A DNA stretch of 64,000 nt from Symsagittifera roscoffensis (GCF_963678635.1 NC_087063.1:30330599-30394598), one strand, 5' to 3'. Counted from the stretch's first letter, positions 22,473 through 34,258 are shown. The notes: a model not told the origin generated them from the letters alone. Program-made: numbers and translations.

Positions 22473-22928
22473 GTCTTCCCTTCTAGTCTATTGTTCTCCC
22501 GAATAATGCTAATGACAAAGTTTTAACTTACCGTCTTTCTACCAACCTAGATTAGACCTATCTAATGCCTAACTATATCATATTACTTCCTAACTTCCTA
22601 ATTTCCGAATAATTTTTCGTAAGACAAAATTGCGGCCTCTTCAGTCAGTCCCCATATTAAAAATCAGATTCGACTTGTAAATACTATTTGTTACAGAAAT
22701 CCTAACTAGCGGACCTGAGTGCTAATAAATTTACTCCTCGCAGTGCGACCCAAACTTTCTTTTTAAAAAAGTACCTAATGTCAACAGTAACGCAATGTTC
22801 AGCAATACTGAGGTGGGATCGCACTAAGATATTAAACAAGCACCAAAGAGCTGGGTGACAAGGATTCCGAAAAACTAGTTTTAACTCACAAATTCATCGA
22901 TTCCAAACCTAACTGGAGGCCTTCTTAC

Positions 22929-24443
22929 TCAAACCGGTCTACCCACACCTGTAGTCCCCCATTCCATCACAGGATCAACCATCGCCGGCTCGCCCGGAGG
23001 TCCAGCTTCAGCTTCGCTGTGGAGGTTCGCGGGCTCTTCTTCCCTTCTGGCTTCAATCTCCGTTGCGTCGTATGACTCCACCGCGTCGCTCTGTCGTCGC
23101 AAGCCTCCGTTTCTCCCAAGAGGATTAACTAGTGGCTCCACCACTACTCGATTTCTTTGCGGCATTTTCCCCAAAAGTTCTCGCCTTGGGCCTGGATCAT
23201 GTTTGAATCCCTACCTGTTGTTTGCCCAAAACGCCTCGTTTTCAACGTGCATCTCCAGAGCATCAAAAAAAATAGCTGACCGGTAGGGTGTCGGTTGCTT
23301 CCTTGCAAGGGTTTCCTCTGGTCGCGGGGTCTCCTCATCATAACGTTTCAACATACCAAAATGCAGAAACTTCACCTTACTCGGATTGGACACCTTTGAC
23401 AACTTGTAGCTGACTTCGAACAGCCTTGCCATCACAACATAAGGTCCTTCCAACAGGTCAAAAGATTTCTTTGACTTATTTGTCTCCTGTGACCACACCC
23501 AGACTTTGTCACCACTCGCATAGGGTTCCCCGTGAATTTTCGTCCAGTAATAGCTTTTTTGTTGACGGTGGTCTGTCCCGAGTTTTTCTCTTGCGCTGCT
23601 GTGTGCGTCTCAAAATTGTTCGTCTAGCCATTCGGCAAAACCATCCTTCATCATCAGTTCGTCATGAGGTTTTGCGTAAAACAGATCAACTGGATATTGC
23701 TACTCTTCTCCATGCACCATACAGAACGGCGTAGCTCCCGTTTTCCGATTCACTGTCGTGTTGTACACAAATTTGAAGTACGGCAACGTCGTGGCACAAT
23801 TCTTTGGTTTCTCTGAGTAAAATTTCAAAATAGCATCAGCCATCTTTGCGTTGCGTCTATCTGTCTGTCCATTACCCCTCGACTTTTAGAGAGAAATCTG
23901 AGTTTTGTCAATACCCAAAAGTCGGCACATCTCTTGGATCAATTTGCCACCACAAATTTTTCCTTGATCTGTATGTAGGAGATTGTGAGCTCCAAACTTC
24001 AGCACTCAATTCTCCACCATCTCACGAGCCACTTCAGCAAAATCCGTCGCCACCAGAGCAACTGCAATCGTGTACATCGTGAAACGATTCGTTAAAACAA
24101 GCACATGTTCAGCTCTAGTACTCGTCGCTTTTGTCACTGGTCCTAAGATATCTACTGCCACTCCAGTATCAAAGGGAGCCAGGCTCTCTGTCCACTTCAT
24201 CTTCATTGCTTTCATATGAACTGATCGACTTAGACACCACTGGACTTTTCTTTCATTATCCGTTGTCATCGTCGGCCACCAATATCTTCGTCGTAACCTT
24301 GCCAGCATCTTCTCGGCTGCAAGCTGTCCTCCGCCATTCTCCATCAAATCGAACTGGCTAAGAATTTCCTTCCGTCCCGCCACAGGAACTTTTGTCAGAA
24401 GGATTGGCCTGGAGTCATCTCCACTTCTTGTAGAGTATTCCAT
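22929..24443 (-). pseudogene. Integrase region of the gypsy fossil
   Basis: In element direction, 24443-24006 holds the zinc-binding region (RRRYWWPTM followed by a C-type motif) and the core start VAVDILGPVT. The piece 23498-22929 carries a C-terminal module resembling GPY/F domains (EGPYVVMARLFEVSYKL, then FLHFGMLKRYDEE) and an acidic, proline-rich tail. It is broken. The same region is duplicated at 16436-17944. Confidence 0.8.
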
Positions 24444-24848
24444 CTATAAAACTCAACTCATCCCATCTTGACCAGTAAGCCAGTGTTTCAGGTCCATACT
24501 GTATGGCCTGCTCCTTCTGAATGATGTTCGTTCCTAGTGACGGCATATCAATTGTCTCATCGCATAGTCCCGCCCAGTAGAATACTTGAGCAATCGCTTC
24601 ATCTTCTCTCTACGTCTTCTCAACTCCACCTGGAGTTCTTTTCCAACGAATCGACTCGCTATCGTGGTCTTCATTCGTCGCTGTCTCGTTGACACTTGCA
24701 ACCTTTTTCCGAGCCACCCGTAGGTCTGCACTTTCGCAGTGCCTCCTCTAACTAGATCGCTTTGTGACAACCTGCAATTTCGTCATCGTCGATGTTTTCG
24801 CAAATCGCTCCCGCTGGGTGATAGTCAAAATTAGCTGGCCATCCCTCT

Positions 24849-25385
24849 TCATCGGATGGGACTCCATCGGATTGCTCGACGGAAGCTGCTATCTTCGCTA
24901 TCAGCTATCTCGTTACTCGAATAGCCTTCTCCTTCACTCTTCCCTCCTGGATCATGGGGGGTCAATAGCATCCGCTTCGGGGATGCATTGGGTGGCAGAT
25001 AACGTATGTTAACTTTGATACCCCCTTTTGTTCCTCTCCACAGGAAATCTTCATCGTGACGGAACGTCAATGTGCACCGATTTTCCTTCAGCGATTGAAG
25101 TACGAAAACCATCTCTGCCTTCAGTTTTGGAACAACTAGCATATCAAGACCTTTGTCGACAGCCCCCAATTTCAGACGGGCGGTGATACATCCATCCACC
25201 TTCATTTCCTGTCCATCTGCTGTCTCTAGTCTGCCCCAATATGGCTCAATCTCTGACGAGTCTAAGAGATCTCGAGCTACATCTGTACGAATGAGGTCAG
25301 TCGTGGCCCCCGTATCTAGCAAAGCCTCGAATTGGGTTCTCCCTATGTCCGTAGATATCGTGACTAATTCCCACTCGCTCGACAC
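24849..25385 (-). pseudogene. Aspartic protease region of the gypsy fossil
   Basis: Retropepsin-like: FEALLDTGATTDLI carries the D-T-G active-site motif, followed by RLETADGQEMKVDG (flap-like region) and DMLVVPKL. A Ser/Glu-rich linker follows. Retroviral-type proteases work as dimers that cut the gag-pol polyprotein. It lies between gag and the integrase region, as in other gypsy elements. Confidence 0.8.
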
Positions 25386-25873
25386 GTGCTTGAGGTTATT
25401 CTTTCGTTTCTCGCCCGGTAGAGACCTCTAAGCCGCGAGGTATTGGTTCCAAATTCGACAGAAGTTTTTCCTGTTCCCACAGCGTACTACTGTCTACATC
25501 AGCATCTCATTTCGGCCACTCGTTGTGGCTCCGTATTTATGAATCTTATGTCGGCTGGTCTCGCTTCGATGCCTATTGTCTCTGTAAGTCGGCAGGGACA
25601 AAAAATGTTTGAAGCTCTTTCATTGCCCCTGCCCTCGGTAGTTTAAATGAACCGAAGCCTTTCTCGGACACTCTTTTGCAAAGTGACCCAACTGACCGCA
25701 TTCGAAACAACCTAGACGGTCCCCCCATGGCTCGAGTTGATTTGTCGATTCCCATTCGAGTACGGACCAGTCGGCTGCCTGGGCCTTTGCGTTGGTTCCT
25801 GCCCCGGCGGATTTTCAGGGTGTGGAGCAGGAATTACTGATATAACCAACCTGCCGATCATAGTCATCATATC

Positions 25874-26754
25874 CTACATCTGCAAAGCCACCTGATCCAG
25901 TCGTTGGTTGGTGGTATTCCGTATCGCTGTCATCAACTCATCATGCCTAAAGTTCTGCATCTCGATCTGCGACGCAAGTTCGTCCAGTCTCTGAACAGTA
26001 CCCGTCTGTGTTCTTCTAAGCTGTGCTCCAGTTGGTCTAGCGCTACCCATTTCTCGATCATCGCTGGTTGATCCAGACATGAATTCGGATGCGCCATGCA
26101 GCTCTCGAATGTAGTTTGGCCGTCTCCCGCTTCTCGCTCTGGCAATATTTTTTGCCAGTTCAGGAAACTGAGCTCGTGTTATAGTCTGACTGAAACTTTT
26201 ATATTTCTCTCGTAGAAGGAGTTCCTGCACTTCTTCATCGTAGATGCCGTCTATGAACTGCTCACAGCTCATGTCGTCTTTCGCTTGATCATCCATGTTT
26301 CTGTTTGCCACGTCACCTAGCGACCTGACTCGCCTCGAGAACTCTCGCAAGCCTTCCTTCTCTCCTTGCATCAGGCTCTTGAACTCAGCTCTGGCTGCCG
26401 CGCGACTCTGAAATGGCATCAGCCGTTGATTGAGCTCGGCGAGCATCCTCGCCATTGTTGGCTCGTCGTAGATCTCGATCTCTTCTCAAAAGTGGGCAGG
26501 CATGACTGTAAATTCGTCCAAAGACCAGCTCGTCAAACAGGTTGGCAGGACCATCCTGGCCTGCTCGTCCTCCCAGCGGTTGGCATCTGCGACCCAAGCG
26601 AAGTGCTTCCTCCAGTCTGCCCAGTTCTGGTAGCTACTGGAAAGAAACGATCCGGCCGTATTGTCCTGAACCCAAAAACGCCTTGCTGCCTGTTCAGCAT
26701 GTTAGCTGCTGCAACTACCGCTTCAGCAATCAGCTGCCTATCCTGCTCTTCCAT
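25874..26754 (-). pseudogene. Gag region of the gypsy fossil
   Basis: The middle part resembles the retrotransposon gag family: RAEFKSLMQGEKEGLREFSRRV, then SCEQFIDGIYDEEVQELLL, the usual helical capsid pattern. The N-terminal part starts MEEQDRQLIAEAVVAAANML. A zinc knuckle (CX2CX4HX4C) appears plausible around 25700 on the - strand but is not clear. It is broken. Confidence 0.7.
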
Positions 26755-26834
26755 GTCGTATTATACCCGCTTCGTCAATTGGCAACACACACTTTGCAAC
26801 TGCAATCCAGAATTAGCCCACCCAGGAGCGCCAA

Positions 26835-27854
26835 AGTAGATTTAGGGGATTTCTTTTCTAGGTTCGTTCTTTTTCCTAACGACACCGCAAAGTCGTCCCT
26901 CGGGCAGTGAATTCAGCGGGGCGACCGAGATTCACTACTGTCTACAATCTCGAAAGGGTTATTTTGGTGGCAACTATTCTTTATTGTATTACGTTGCTTG
27001 CCCCTCTGTGTCTTGCTATTCGGCTGTCCTGTCTCGTCGAATCGATACAATCGCAAGATTCTCCAATGATAATTTAATTTAGATGATTATACGTCCAATT
27101 ACGGAAGGCTATGAGTGGCCAGGTTATAATCTAATAATCAAGTCAAAAAGAAAAGGTCCGCGATTTATCGGCCAAATTGCCTAATTGCAAACTAACTTCC
27201 AACTAACTCTTCTAACACTAACTCTTCTCTCTCTCTAGAGAATCTCTGATGAGAACTAACTATCTCTTGGTCTCTTGCTCCGAGAATTTGGTTCAAATTA
27301 TAATACAAGATGTATCTTGCCACTACCTATCATCCCTCCAAGTTTCAGCTCCCTGCATTCATTGGAAGCCGAGAAACGATTTCCGGAAGTTACGGGTGGG
27401 TTTGTTTACTTTGGGCATAAAACCGGAAGTGGGGGGTCTTAGGGATCTGGGGTTTCAAACTTAAGCTTCCCTCAACTAGGCCTTTAACATACTAGAATTT
27501 GAGCCTATTCCAACCGCTAGTTACCGAGTTCTGTTAGGGCCATTTACACTTGCGGGGACCGTTATCGCTTGTTCCCCAAGGGTCTGAGGGGTCCCGAGTT
27601 TTGCATGCCCGGATCTAATCATCTCTAGTATCGCTCCTTTGAATTTCATATGGTTAGCTTTCTTAGTTCCGACTTTGGTAGGGGCTAACCGATTTTGTCA
27701 AATTTCTTTTTGTGGCGTAGGAGGGACGATATCTTCGAAGATTGAACTATTTCGAACTTTACCCTTTGTTTGCTGTACTACTTAACTTAATGACGAATCA
27801 AACTTACGCTCAGGTTAATATAGCATGTAATACTGTAGAATCAACAATTCTACG
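26835..27854 (-). repeat. Ty3/gypsy 5' LTR, shorter diverged copy
   Basis: It matches both ends of the 2.5-kb LTRs: the left part aligns with 13498-13920 and the right part with about 15414-15979. It is about 1.0 kb against 2.5 kb. It is the outer border of the gypsy fossil; to its right begins unrelated AT-rich sequence. Confidence 0.75.
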
Positions 27855-28859
27855 TTTAACATCATCGACAATTTTTGTTTTTGAGCACTGTAAGACTTAA
27901 AAGTTGGTTTAAATTTAAGGTCAAAATTGTTTGCTTAAAAGTAAAAAAAACGATTTAAAAAATTAAGAGTCAGGCTACTCAACTGAAAAAATAGGCTCCA
28001 ATAAATTAACTTAAGCACGGTTTTTCCTTGTCGCATTGTTTTCATTGGTAAGTTGCAATATAATTACCTTTATATTTTTGGGATAACTATTAAAAAACAA
28101 CAGTAAAAGCTAAGAAATTAGGGTTTATCAAACTTTAATTTGCATCGTTTTGTCATTTGCAATGATTTGATGATTCAGATTGATATTTTTTCGGCTCAAT
28201 TAGACTCTTAGAGGTTCAGCCGAAAAAACCTTAAAATTTAGCCAAAAGCGAGGCCAATCAAAATTTTCTCTCAGTAAAAAACGCTAATTACAACAAATGC
28301 ATGTCCAAATTTCAAAATAGCTATTTTGATCAGATACATGTTTTGAGCATAAAAAAGCCAATTTATTTTAAAAAAGGCTATTGTACTCTAAAACTAGCGG
28401 AAAAAAAGCTTAGTTTTTTGTCACCACTAGTCAAAAATTGTTCTAGGGATGTAGATCATTCGAATGATATCATTTGTTTGTTCTGGCGACAACTGGTCAG
28501 GAAGATCATTGCAGTGACAGAACGAATAAATACCCGGGTTGACCTCCATAAAACGAAAATGCTTAACTTACATTTCCCCACACCAAAAATGCTTATCATA
28601 TAATTGCCTACATCTAATGTATGGAAAATGCTAGTCATACAATTTCAAAAAACTATTGAAAAAAGATTCAATCTAGTTTCTCCTGCTATTTGAACCAAAT
28701 AAAACAGTCTGGTGATGAAAAATAACTACGTTTCTTTTTTTGGAAAAAAATGGTTATCATACGATTTCCATGTATGAAAATTGTATGATAACCATTGATT
28801 TTTTAATTGTCTTTGTTTGGTTCTGTTAATAAACCGCACAGGTAAGTTGCTCATAATCT
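27855..28859. other. AT-rich spacer between gypsy and Polinton fossils
   Basis: No gene is recognised. Several copies of a motif close to AAAATGCTTATCATA...ATTTCC occur between 28555 and 28800, ending in the hairpin at 28750-28795. Confidence 0.5.
28750..28795. repeat. Hairpin ATGGTTATCATAC...GTATGATAACCAT
   Basis: Arms of 19 nt match at 17 positions around a short loop (CATGTATG). Related half-sites lie at 28556-28650. It is about 100 bp before the left inverted end of the Polinton. Confidence 0.6.
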
Positions 28860-28989
28860 TAACTTCTTTTATGACTGATTAAGCTACAAAAATGTATCTG
28901 ACTGAAATATTTCAAAAACGGCCTAAAATGTTGAGAAACAAAGTTGTCAGATGTAATTCTCGCATTCTTCTTCAAGTTTTGATTTACCA

Positions 28990-29475
28990 CCGTTATCTTA
29001 ATGAGTCTAAATGGTATCTGCAAGGTCAGTTTTATTTCCACTGGCTTGAAATTCAGCAGGTTGGAGAGGTGTTGGAAAAAATAAACAATGAAATTGCAAA
29101 AAAACAGATTAACTCCTATTGATTTAAAAAATAATTCATGAAACCTATATGTCTTTGAAACGAACTTATCCTGATAATTCTAACCGACGAAACTAGTTTC
29201 TAGCTGCATGTTCTCTGTTTTTTTGTTAGTTCAGATAATCTTAACTACGACATTTCAATTAAGTTGAGACCCTATGGTGGCTTGATTGGTATTGATAACT
29301 CTTCCTTGGACAAATACTTGGAAAATTCCAAAATTTTACGATTGCACGCTATTTTTCACAATGCGGCCGGATTTATACACGACTGTTACATATTGCCCTG
29401 GAACAGTAACAACAGCTTATTGGGAAATTTTGGGTGGAATAGCGTTCTGCCTTTTCATTAAGTTGAAAAAACCAG
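28990..29475 (+). repeat. Left inverted terminal region of the Polinton
   Basis: It is inverted relative to 49380-49760; the homology is interrupted by indels but keeps long order. Both arms have short protein-like stretches (PYGGLIGI here, PYDGLIGI on the other strand at the right end), so the terminal repeat may once have overlapped a coding region. Confidence 0.6.
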
Positions 29476-29494
29476 AACTTTATCATTTATTAGA

Positions 29495-29990
29495 ATGCTA
29501 GGCGAGAGATCAGTTGTGCTTGACGTAGAAGGCTTTCGTTACAACAAAAGCGCCTCTGTGGTTAAAGAATTAGCAATAACAAGTTCAGACTACAGCGACC
29601 GACTCATTTTTTTTTAATCTCCATTGAATTTCAATATACTACCAAAGCTCGAACAAAAAGCTTACAACTGGTTAACAATTTATTTACACGGTCTCCATTG
29701 GGAAAACGGTGATTACCTTTACATAAACTTGAATCAAATACTTCAAAGTTTTGTGTTGAGCCTCTGCCGTTTTTTACGCTAAAGGAAAAGAAAAGACAGA
29801 ATTTTTGGCCAAGTACTTGGACCGAAAGGTTGAAAACTTAGATGATTTGGACTGTCCTCGGGTTAAGAACTTATTTTCAAAACATACATGCAACAGACAT
29901 ATCCCTCATTGCAACTCCAGGAATCATTGTGCTCTGAAGAAAAGCAAGGTTTTTTATGATTGGTTGAAAAATGAACATCAGCGATAGATC
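29495..29990 (+). pseudogene. Uncharacterised Polinton-associated gene, fossil
   Basis: Protein-like stretches include SVVLDVEGFRYNKSASVVKELAI, then a Pro/Leu/Trp region with YLHGLHWENGDY and a C-terminal CX..HCNSRNHCALKKSKVFYDW block. I have an impression of related proteins with a D-x-E-G-F...KELAI start near Polintons and large DNA viruses of invertebrates; the D-x-E could belong to a nuclease-type fold. This is inference. It is broken. Confidence 0.4.
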
Positions 29991-30099
29991 AGCGAAAGCG
30001 GAGACATAACTATCACCAAATTCAACGCTTTGTGCGGGGATTACTCCAGAGGGTGATATTAAAACTTCATTAACAAGAATAGAGCGTTTTGATTGCAGC

Positions 30100-30650
30100 G
30101 GCGAAGTTGTTCAGAGGAAGGAGCAAATAATAATTTCCGAAGAAGAGTTGTCTACATTAAAGAGATTTTTTCCAGCTATTGATCAATTTGTATGCTTCCA
30201 GGGATTCAAGTTTATCAGAAATGTTAGCCCGCAAGCGAGGAGTATATCTTCCCGAACCAATCTTAGGAACCAAACGCAGCCAGGAGTTCGGATGGATTTA
30301 CACAGCAGTGAATTGCCAGATGAGATTAAGAGGACAGTGAAAGAAGATATTGTGAAGAAAATATTGTACTATGAAGAAATTGCAAATGTCCCAGCAAACT
30401 TTGTTCTAGAAGTGCTTGACACAAATGATAGAGACTTCGTATAGAAACTTTGTACTGTTCATAATACTAATTCATTTTATTGTTTTTTTACAAGCTTCCT
30501 TTACAGTGAGAAAAAGTCTACCAAAGTCTGTAGAATTAATCATATCTCAAATGTTAGAAACAGCAACAGCAGTAGATGAACCTGACGCGAAATTAGTAAC
30601 AGAGTTTGCTTATAACGAGACAAACAGTGAAGTTTTAGAAGTTTTGTAAC
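30100..30650 (+). pseudogene. Unassigned Polinton open pieces
   Basis: Two open pieces (30148-30444 and 30416-30649) lie between the previous gene and the ATPase. The first is Ser/Arg/Gln-rich, and the second starts with a hydrophobic segment (FVLFIILIHFIVFLQASF) that could span a membrane. No family was recognised. They probably belong to the Polinton. Confidence 0.35.
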
Positions 30651-30751
30651 AATGTAACTTTGCCAAGGTCTGAAGTAGTTTTTGTTGCGCAAGTGATAGT
30701 AATTCTAATTTTAGCAGCTTTCTGCATTCTCAAACTTTCCGTCACCATATT

Positions 30752-31520
30752 ATGTTGCGAAGAAAATTCAGTTTGGTTTTCGATTTTATCCGGCTTGGTC
30801 GGTTACGTATTACCAAATCCGAGAATATGAATAAAGTGATTGATACTTCGACAAGAGTTTTCATGGCGATAGTGGGACCCTCAGGATCTGGGAAAACTGA
30901 GTTAATTTTCAAACTTTTGATGGGAAATACTTTTTACACTAAATTTGGAACTGTTCTATACCTTTACAAAGAGATACAACCTGCATTCTCAGAAAAAGTG
31001 TCTTCTCACGAAGTAAATGTGAAGTTCATGAAAATCAACGGATTCGAATCTTTAAGAAATTTAGAAAATGTTCTTCTAGTTTTCGATGATTCATGTGAAG
31101 ACATCTATGATGACAAGGAATTTGTTAGATTAGCGACAGTGGGTAGACTAGAGGAATAGATGTAATATATGTTAAGCATAACTTGTTTCAACAAAGTCGA
31201 TGGTCGCGTACGATTGATTTGAACACTTCACACATCATTCTGTTCAAATCGCCTCGTGAAGTTCAGCAATTAGATCTTTTAGAAAGACAATTGAATGTAT
31301 CAAAACTTTTGAGGCTGTTACGAATTAGCTTCCAAGACTCTTTTGGACATATTCTAATCGACTTGGACCCCCGCACATCAGGTTGTTTGAGATATTGTTC
31401 AAATATCACATGGCCTGGGCCAACAGTTTTTTATTTACTCTTATCTAAAGCCGAAACTACTCCAATCACAAATGAAAAAGAAAAGCGTATCTATTCTGCG
31501 GCATATGGTACAACTGACAC
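30752..31520 (+). pseudogene. Polinton genome-packaging ATPase (FtsK/HerA type), fossil
   Basis: Walker A is visible as AIVGPSGSGKTELIF and Walker B as NVLLVFDDSCEDIYD, the order and spacing of the A32-like packaging ATPases shared by Polintons and large DNA viruses. These pump DNA into a capsid. The downstream part (31183-31520) includes TSHIILFKSPREVQQLDLLERQL, which fits the C-terminal portion. It is broken. Confidence 0.8.
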
Positions 31521-31789
31521 CTGACCAACTAAGACGATTAATTAGAAAAACTTCAAATCGCGAGATCATAACACTGATTTGTGAATGTTTGCTCAATGTA
31601 GTCAATGGAAACGTACCCGTTAAAATCGCAAATATCGAACGATTCGAGACAGCATACAAATATTTAATCACTCCAAAAACCAGTATTGTCAAAAAACGTG
31701 CGATTATTCTGAGTAAAGAAGATTTTCCTTTAGCGCGGCAAATACGTTATTTTGGTACAAGTACCTCACAACTTAATTATGACTGCTGA
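31472..31789 (+). pseudogene. Conserved small Polinton protein, fossil
   Basis: The segment LTPDQLRRLIRKTSNREI followed by ICECLLNVVNGNVPV is a pattern I recall from a short Polinton protein of unknown role. It follows the ATPase directly. The family name is uncertain. Confidence 0.55.
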
Positions 31790-32099
31790 AGAATTCATTC
31801 TAATTTCGAAACACTCATATGATAAAGAGCAGCCACATGCTGCACGTGTTCTTCACGATAATACTATTAAACATAAAAACGCTCAACTATCCTACCTTAA
31901 CCGGCTTAGACCCCAATTACCTCCTCAAACTAGTAAGACTACTGCAACGAAGGAAATATTTACGGAAAATGCTGCTGAGCCCCAACAAGAACAGCTTGAA
32001 CTGTTAACCGACGATGAAGAAGTAAAGGTCGAATGTGATAAAGATGAAATATTAGATGAGAAAAACGATAGTCAGACCGAAAGTATTCTGGGACAGTAA
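31752..32099 (+). pseudogene. Acidic Polinton protein, fossil
   Basis: A short protein with a start like MTAEEFILISKHSYDKEQPHAARV, a basic/Gln middle and an acidic end (LLTDDEEVKVECDKDEILDEKND). It is similar in kind to the small acidic proteins near the Polinton ATPase. Function unknown. Confidence 0.4.
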
Positions 32100-32159
32100 C
32101 AGGTTTTAGAGGACAAAAAATTGATTAGAGCAAAAACCATACTTGAAATCATAAAAACA

Positions 32160-32740
32160 TCAGAATGAGTAACGATGAACCATGACAATGAGGTGATATA
32201 TGTGGATAAAGTACCAACAGGACTTAAGGTTGCAGTATTTTTATACGACATACAACAACCAACAAAAAAAAATACACAATCCGGCGATCATTATCATTTT
32301 AACTGCTCTAAACTTGAAGGAAAAGCTGGTAATAAACCGAAAGGCCAAACACGCGGTTCAGTCAGAGTTTCTTAACGCTCAAGAGAAATGAGAACCCGGA
32401 CCCTCAAGAACTCGCGCAACATCCCCCGCTTGGCAGGAAAGAAGCAGTGCAAACCTTAAGAGAAGTAAAAAACAAAAAAGAAAAAGCCTTATCGACATTA
32501 GAAAAACCCGAAACCAAAAAAGTGAAAAAGAGTCAGAAGAAGGCTCTGACTCGTACGGAATGCCGTATAACGATTCAGATTCTCCAACGTCAGAAAAGAC
32601 GAAGGCGAAAAAGAAACAATGGGAAAATTACCAAGATTGAAGAAAAATTTTTGAAAGCTAAAAACAGTGACAAAGGTCCCGCGTTATTTGGTAGTGTCAA
32701 CAACTTGATAAAAGCAACCAATTTGACCTGAAAGAAATTT
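32160..32740 (+). pseudogene. Lys-rich Polinton open pieces
   Basis: 32175-32375 and 32447-32731 are rich in Lys, Arg and Gln (KKVKKSQKKALTR, RQKRRRRKRNNGK). Such basic stretches could be a DNA-binding core protein, but no family is recognised. Confidence 0.3.
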
Positions 32741-33478
32741 AAAAATTTCCGTCATACTGAACTTGCTTACACAAAATATCGAACTGTCATTCGAAAAACG
32801 CCGCGACTCAAGGTCATAGTTTACGATATCGACGAAATCTGGTCATTAGATCTGGCCTTTGTTGATAAACTTGCCCAGTACAACCGTGATGTTAAGTATC
32901 TGCTTGTGGCAGTTGACATCATGTCCCGCTAACTCAGAGTGCAACCCTTGAAATCAAAGTATGCTACTACAACATCAGAAGCGTTCAAAATAATGATAAC
33001 GACAAAAACAACCGAAAAAAGTATGGGCGGACAAGGGCACAGAGTTTAAAGGGTCCTTCGAAGCATTATGTAAAAAGAAAGGCATAAAACATATAGCACA
33101 GAAAGCGAGAAAAAATTTGCATTCGCTGAGAGAAATATGCGTTCCTTGAAAATTCTTATTTATAAGTACTTGGAGGATAAATGGACTTACTGATACATTG
33201 ACAAATTGCAAGATTTTGTCAATGCAACTAATTCGAGAACTAATTGTGTCACAAATCTTGAACCAGACAAAGTAACTGAAAAAGATGTTCCTCGCCTGAT
33301 TTCATTAAAAGCAGAACAGTCAATAAAATTAGTTCGACATACAAAGCTTTATGTTGGTGATTATGTTAGACTCGCCAAAGTAGACATACCTTTTCACAAG
33401 GGTTACAAACAATCGTTCACCGATGAAGTGTTTGAAGTTTTTGACATACCAACACGAAATCCTCAACATACAATTTGA
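32740..33478 (+). pseudogene. Polinton integrase (retroviral-type), fossil
   Basis: The catalytic core shows EIWSLDLAFVDKLAQYN then KYLLVAVDIMSR, where the first Asp of the D,D-35-E triad is expected, and later AERNMRSLKILIYKYL, where the Glu-containing helix is expected. The C-terminal part, VGDYVRLAKVDIPFHKGY then FTDEVFEVFDI, is typical of Polinton integrases. These insert the linear element with 6-bp target duplications. It is broken. Confidence 0.8.
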
Positions 33479-33562
33479 TTGATTCTAACAGAAAACCGAA
33501 TAAGGGAAATTCGCGATTGTGGACTAATTCGCATTCTGGAGAAGGAGAAATCGTAAGCAATC

Positions 33563-34258
33563 ATGACTGAGGGCACTTCCAGCCTTTTCACCCATAACGT
33601 TCCCCATTCCTTCACAATTACCCTAGTCTCACCTGCATCAATGAACGTTTTTAAAGATAACACTCTGGCCAATTTTAAAAATCTCCTGAGTGAAGAAATA
33701 TATTTGCAAGGTGAATGGCGAGTAGCAGTTACAGAAATTGCCTTCCCCACTCAGATAAACAACGAAACTGACAGCAACATTGTGTACTTCAAAAAAGATC
33801 AGGTTTTAGCAAGCATGAAAGTTGAGAAAGACAAGATCTCCAGGCCTTACCTTGGAGAAACAGCGAAACTAACAAAAGGAGACTATACGAGCATTGAACA
33901 AATACTGGATGAGATTCGTCGAAAGACAGAATTAGAGAAATTGGATTACGTAAAAGATCCAATAACCAAACATCTTTCATTATGGCTGCATTATTTGAAA
34001 GGTATAACATTTTCAAGCCCGCAAATTCCTAGTCTACTTGGAATCAAAGGCGTCAGAGATGGAACTGGTTATCATATAGGTTACAAACAAGGAAGCTCGA
34101 AACATAGCACATTCACTACCCAAGATCATGTTGCTGACTATCCCGTTGATGTATGTGCTGGTACTCAGCTTATGTTTATTTACCTGGACATAATTCATTA
34201 TCAAATAGTAGGAGACCCAAAAGCGACCCTCTTACGAGTCATTGATACAATTCGTTGA
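33563..34258 (+). pseudogene. Polinton minor capsid protein (penton-like), fossil
   Basis: It is mostly open over 231 codons. A start region LVSPASMNVFKDNTLANFKN and the motif LQGEWRVAVTEIAFPTQ match the conserved W-x-VA-l-t-E-I-x-f-P pattern of Polinton minor capsid proteins, which are single jelly-roll proteins placed at capsid vertices. It lies directly before the major capsid region, as in other Polintons. It is part of a broken element. Confidence 0.75.

Larger units (their letters stand above)
18158..24656 (+). repeat. Tandem duplication, right copy (6.50 kb)
   Basis: Second copy of 11687-18157. By eye there are a few dozen differences, mostly single bases, plus small indels (for example a 16-bp stretch at 20037-20052 that the left copy lacks). 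Beyond 24656 the gypsy fossil continues uninterrupted to its gag and 5' LTR. This copy therefore holds the original right-hand border, while the left copy is joined to it at 18156-18157. Confidence 0.93.
19966..27854 (-). mobile_element. Ty3/gypsy LTR retrotransposon, fossil
   Basis: The element runs right to left: 5' LTR (27854-26835), primer-binding side, gag (26754-25874), aspartic protease (about 25385-24849), integrase (24443-22929) and 3' LTR (22472-19966). Integrase has the H2C2 and core-start motifs and a GPY-like C-terminal module, which places it in Ty3/gypsy. Reverse transcriptase and RNase H are not recognised. It is broken, with at least half a dozen breaks. The 5' and 3' LTRs differ clearly in length and sequence (about 5% or more by eye over the shared parts), so insertion is old relative to the tandem duplication. 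Confidence 0.85.

Noticed and set aside
16436-24443. Two independent gypsy insertions
   Set aside because: The copies share identical flanks and lie in a 6.5-kb tandem duplication, so one insertion was copied with its surroundings.
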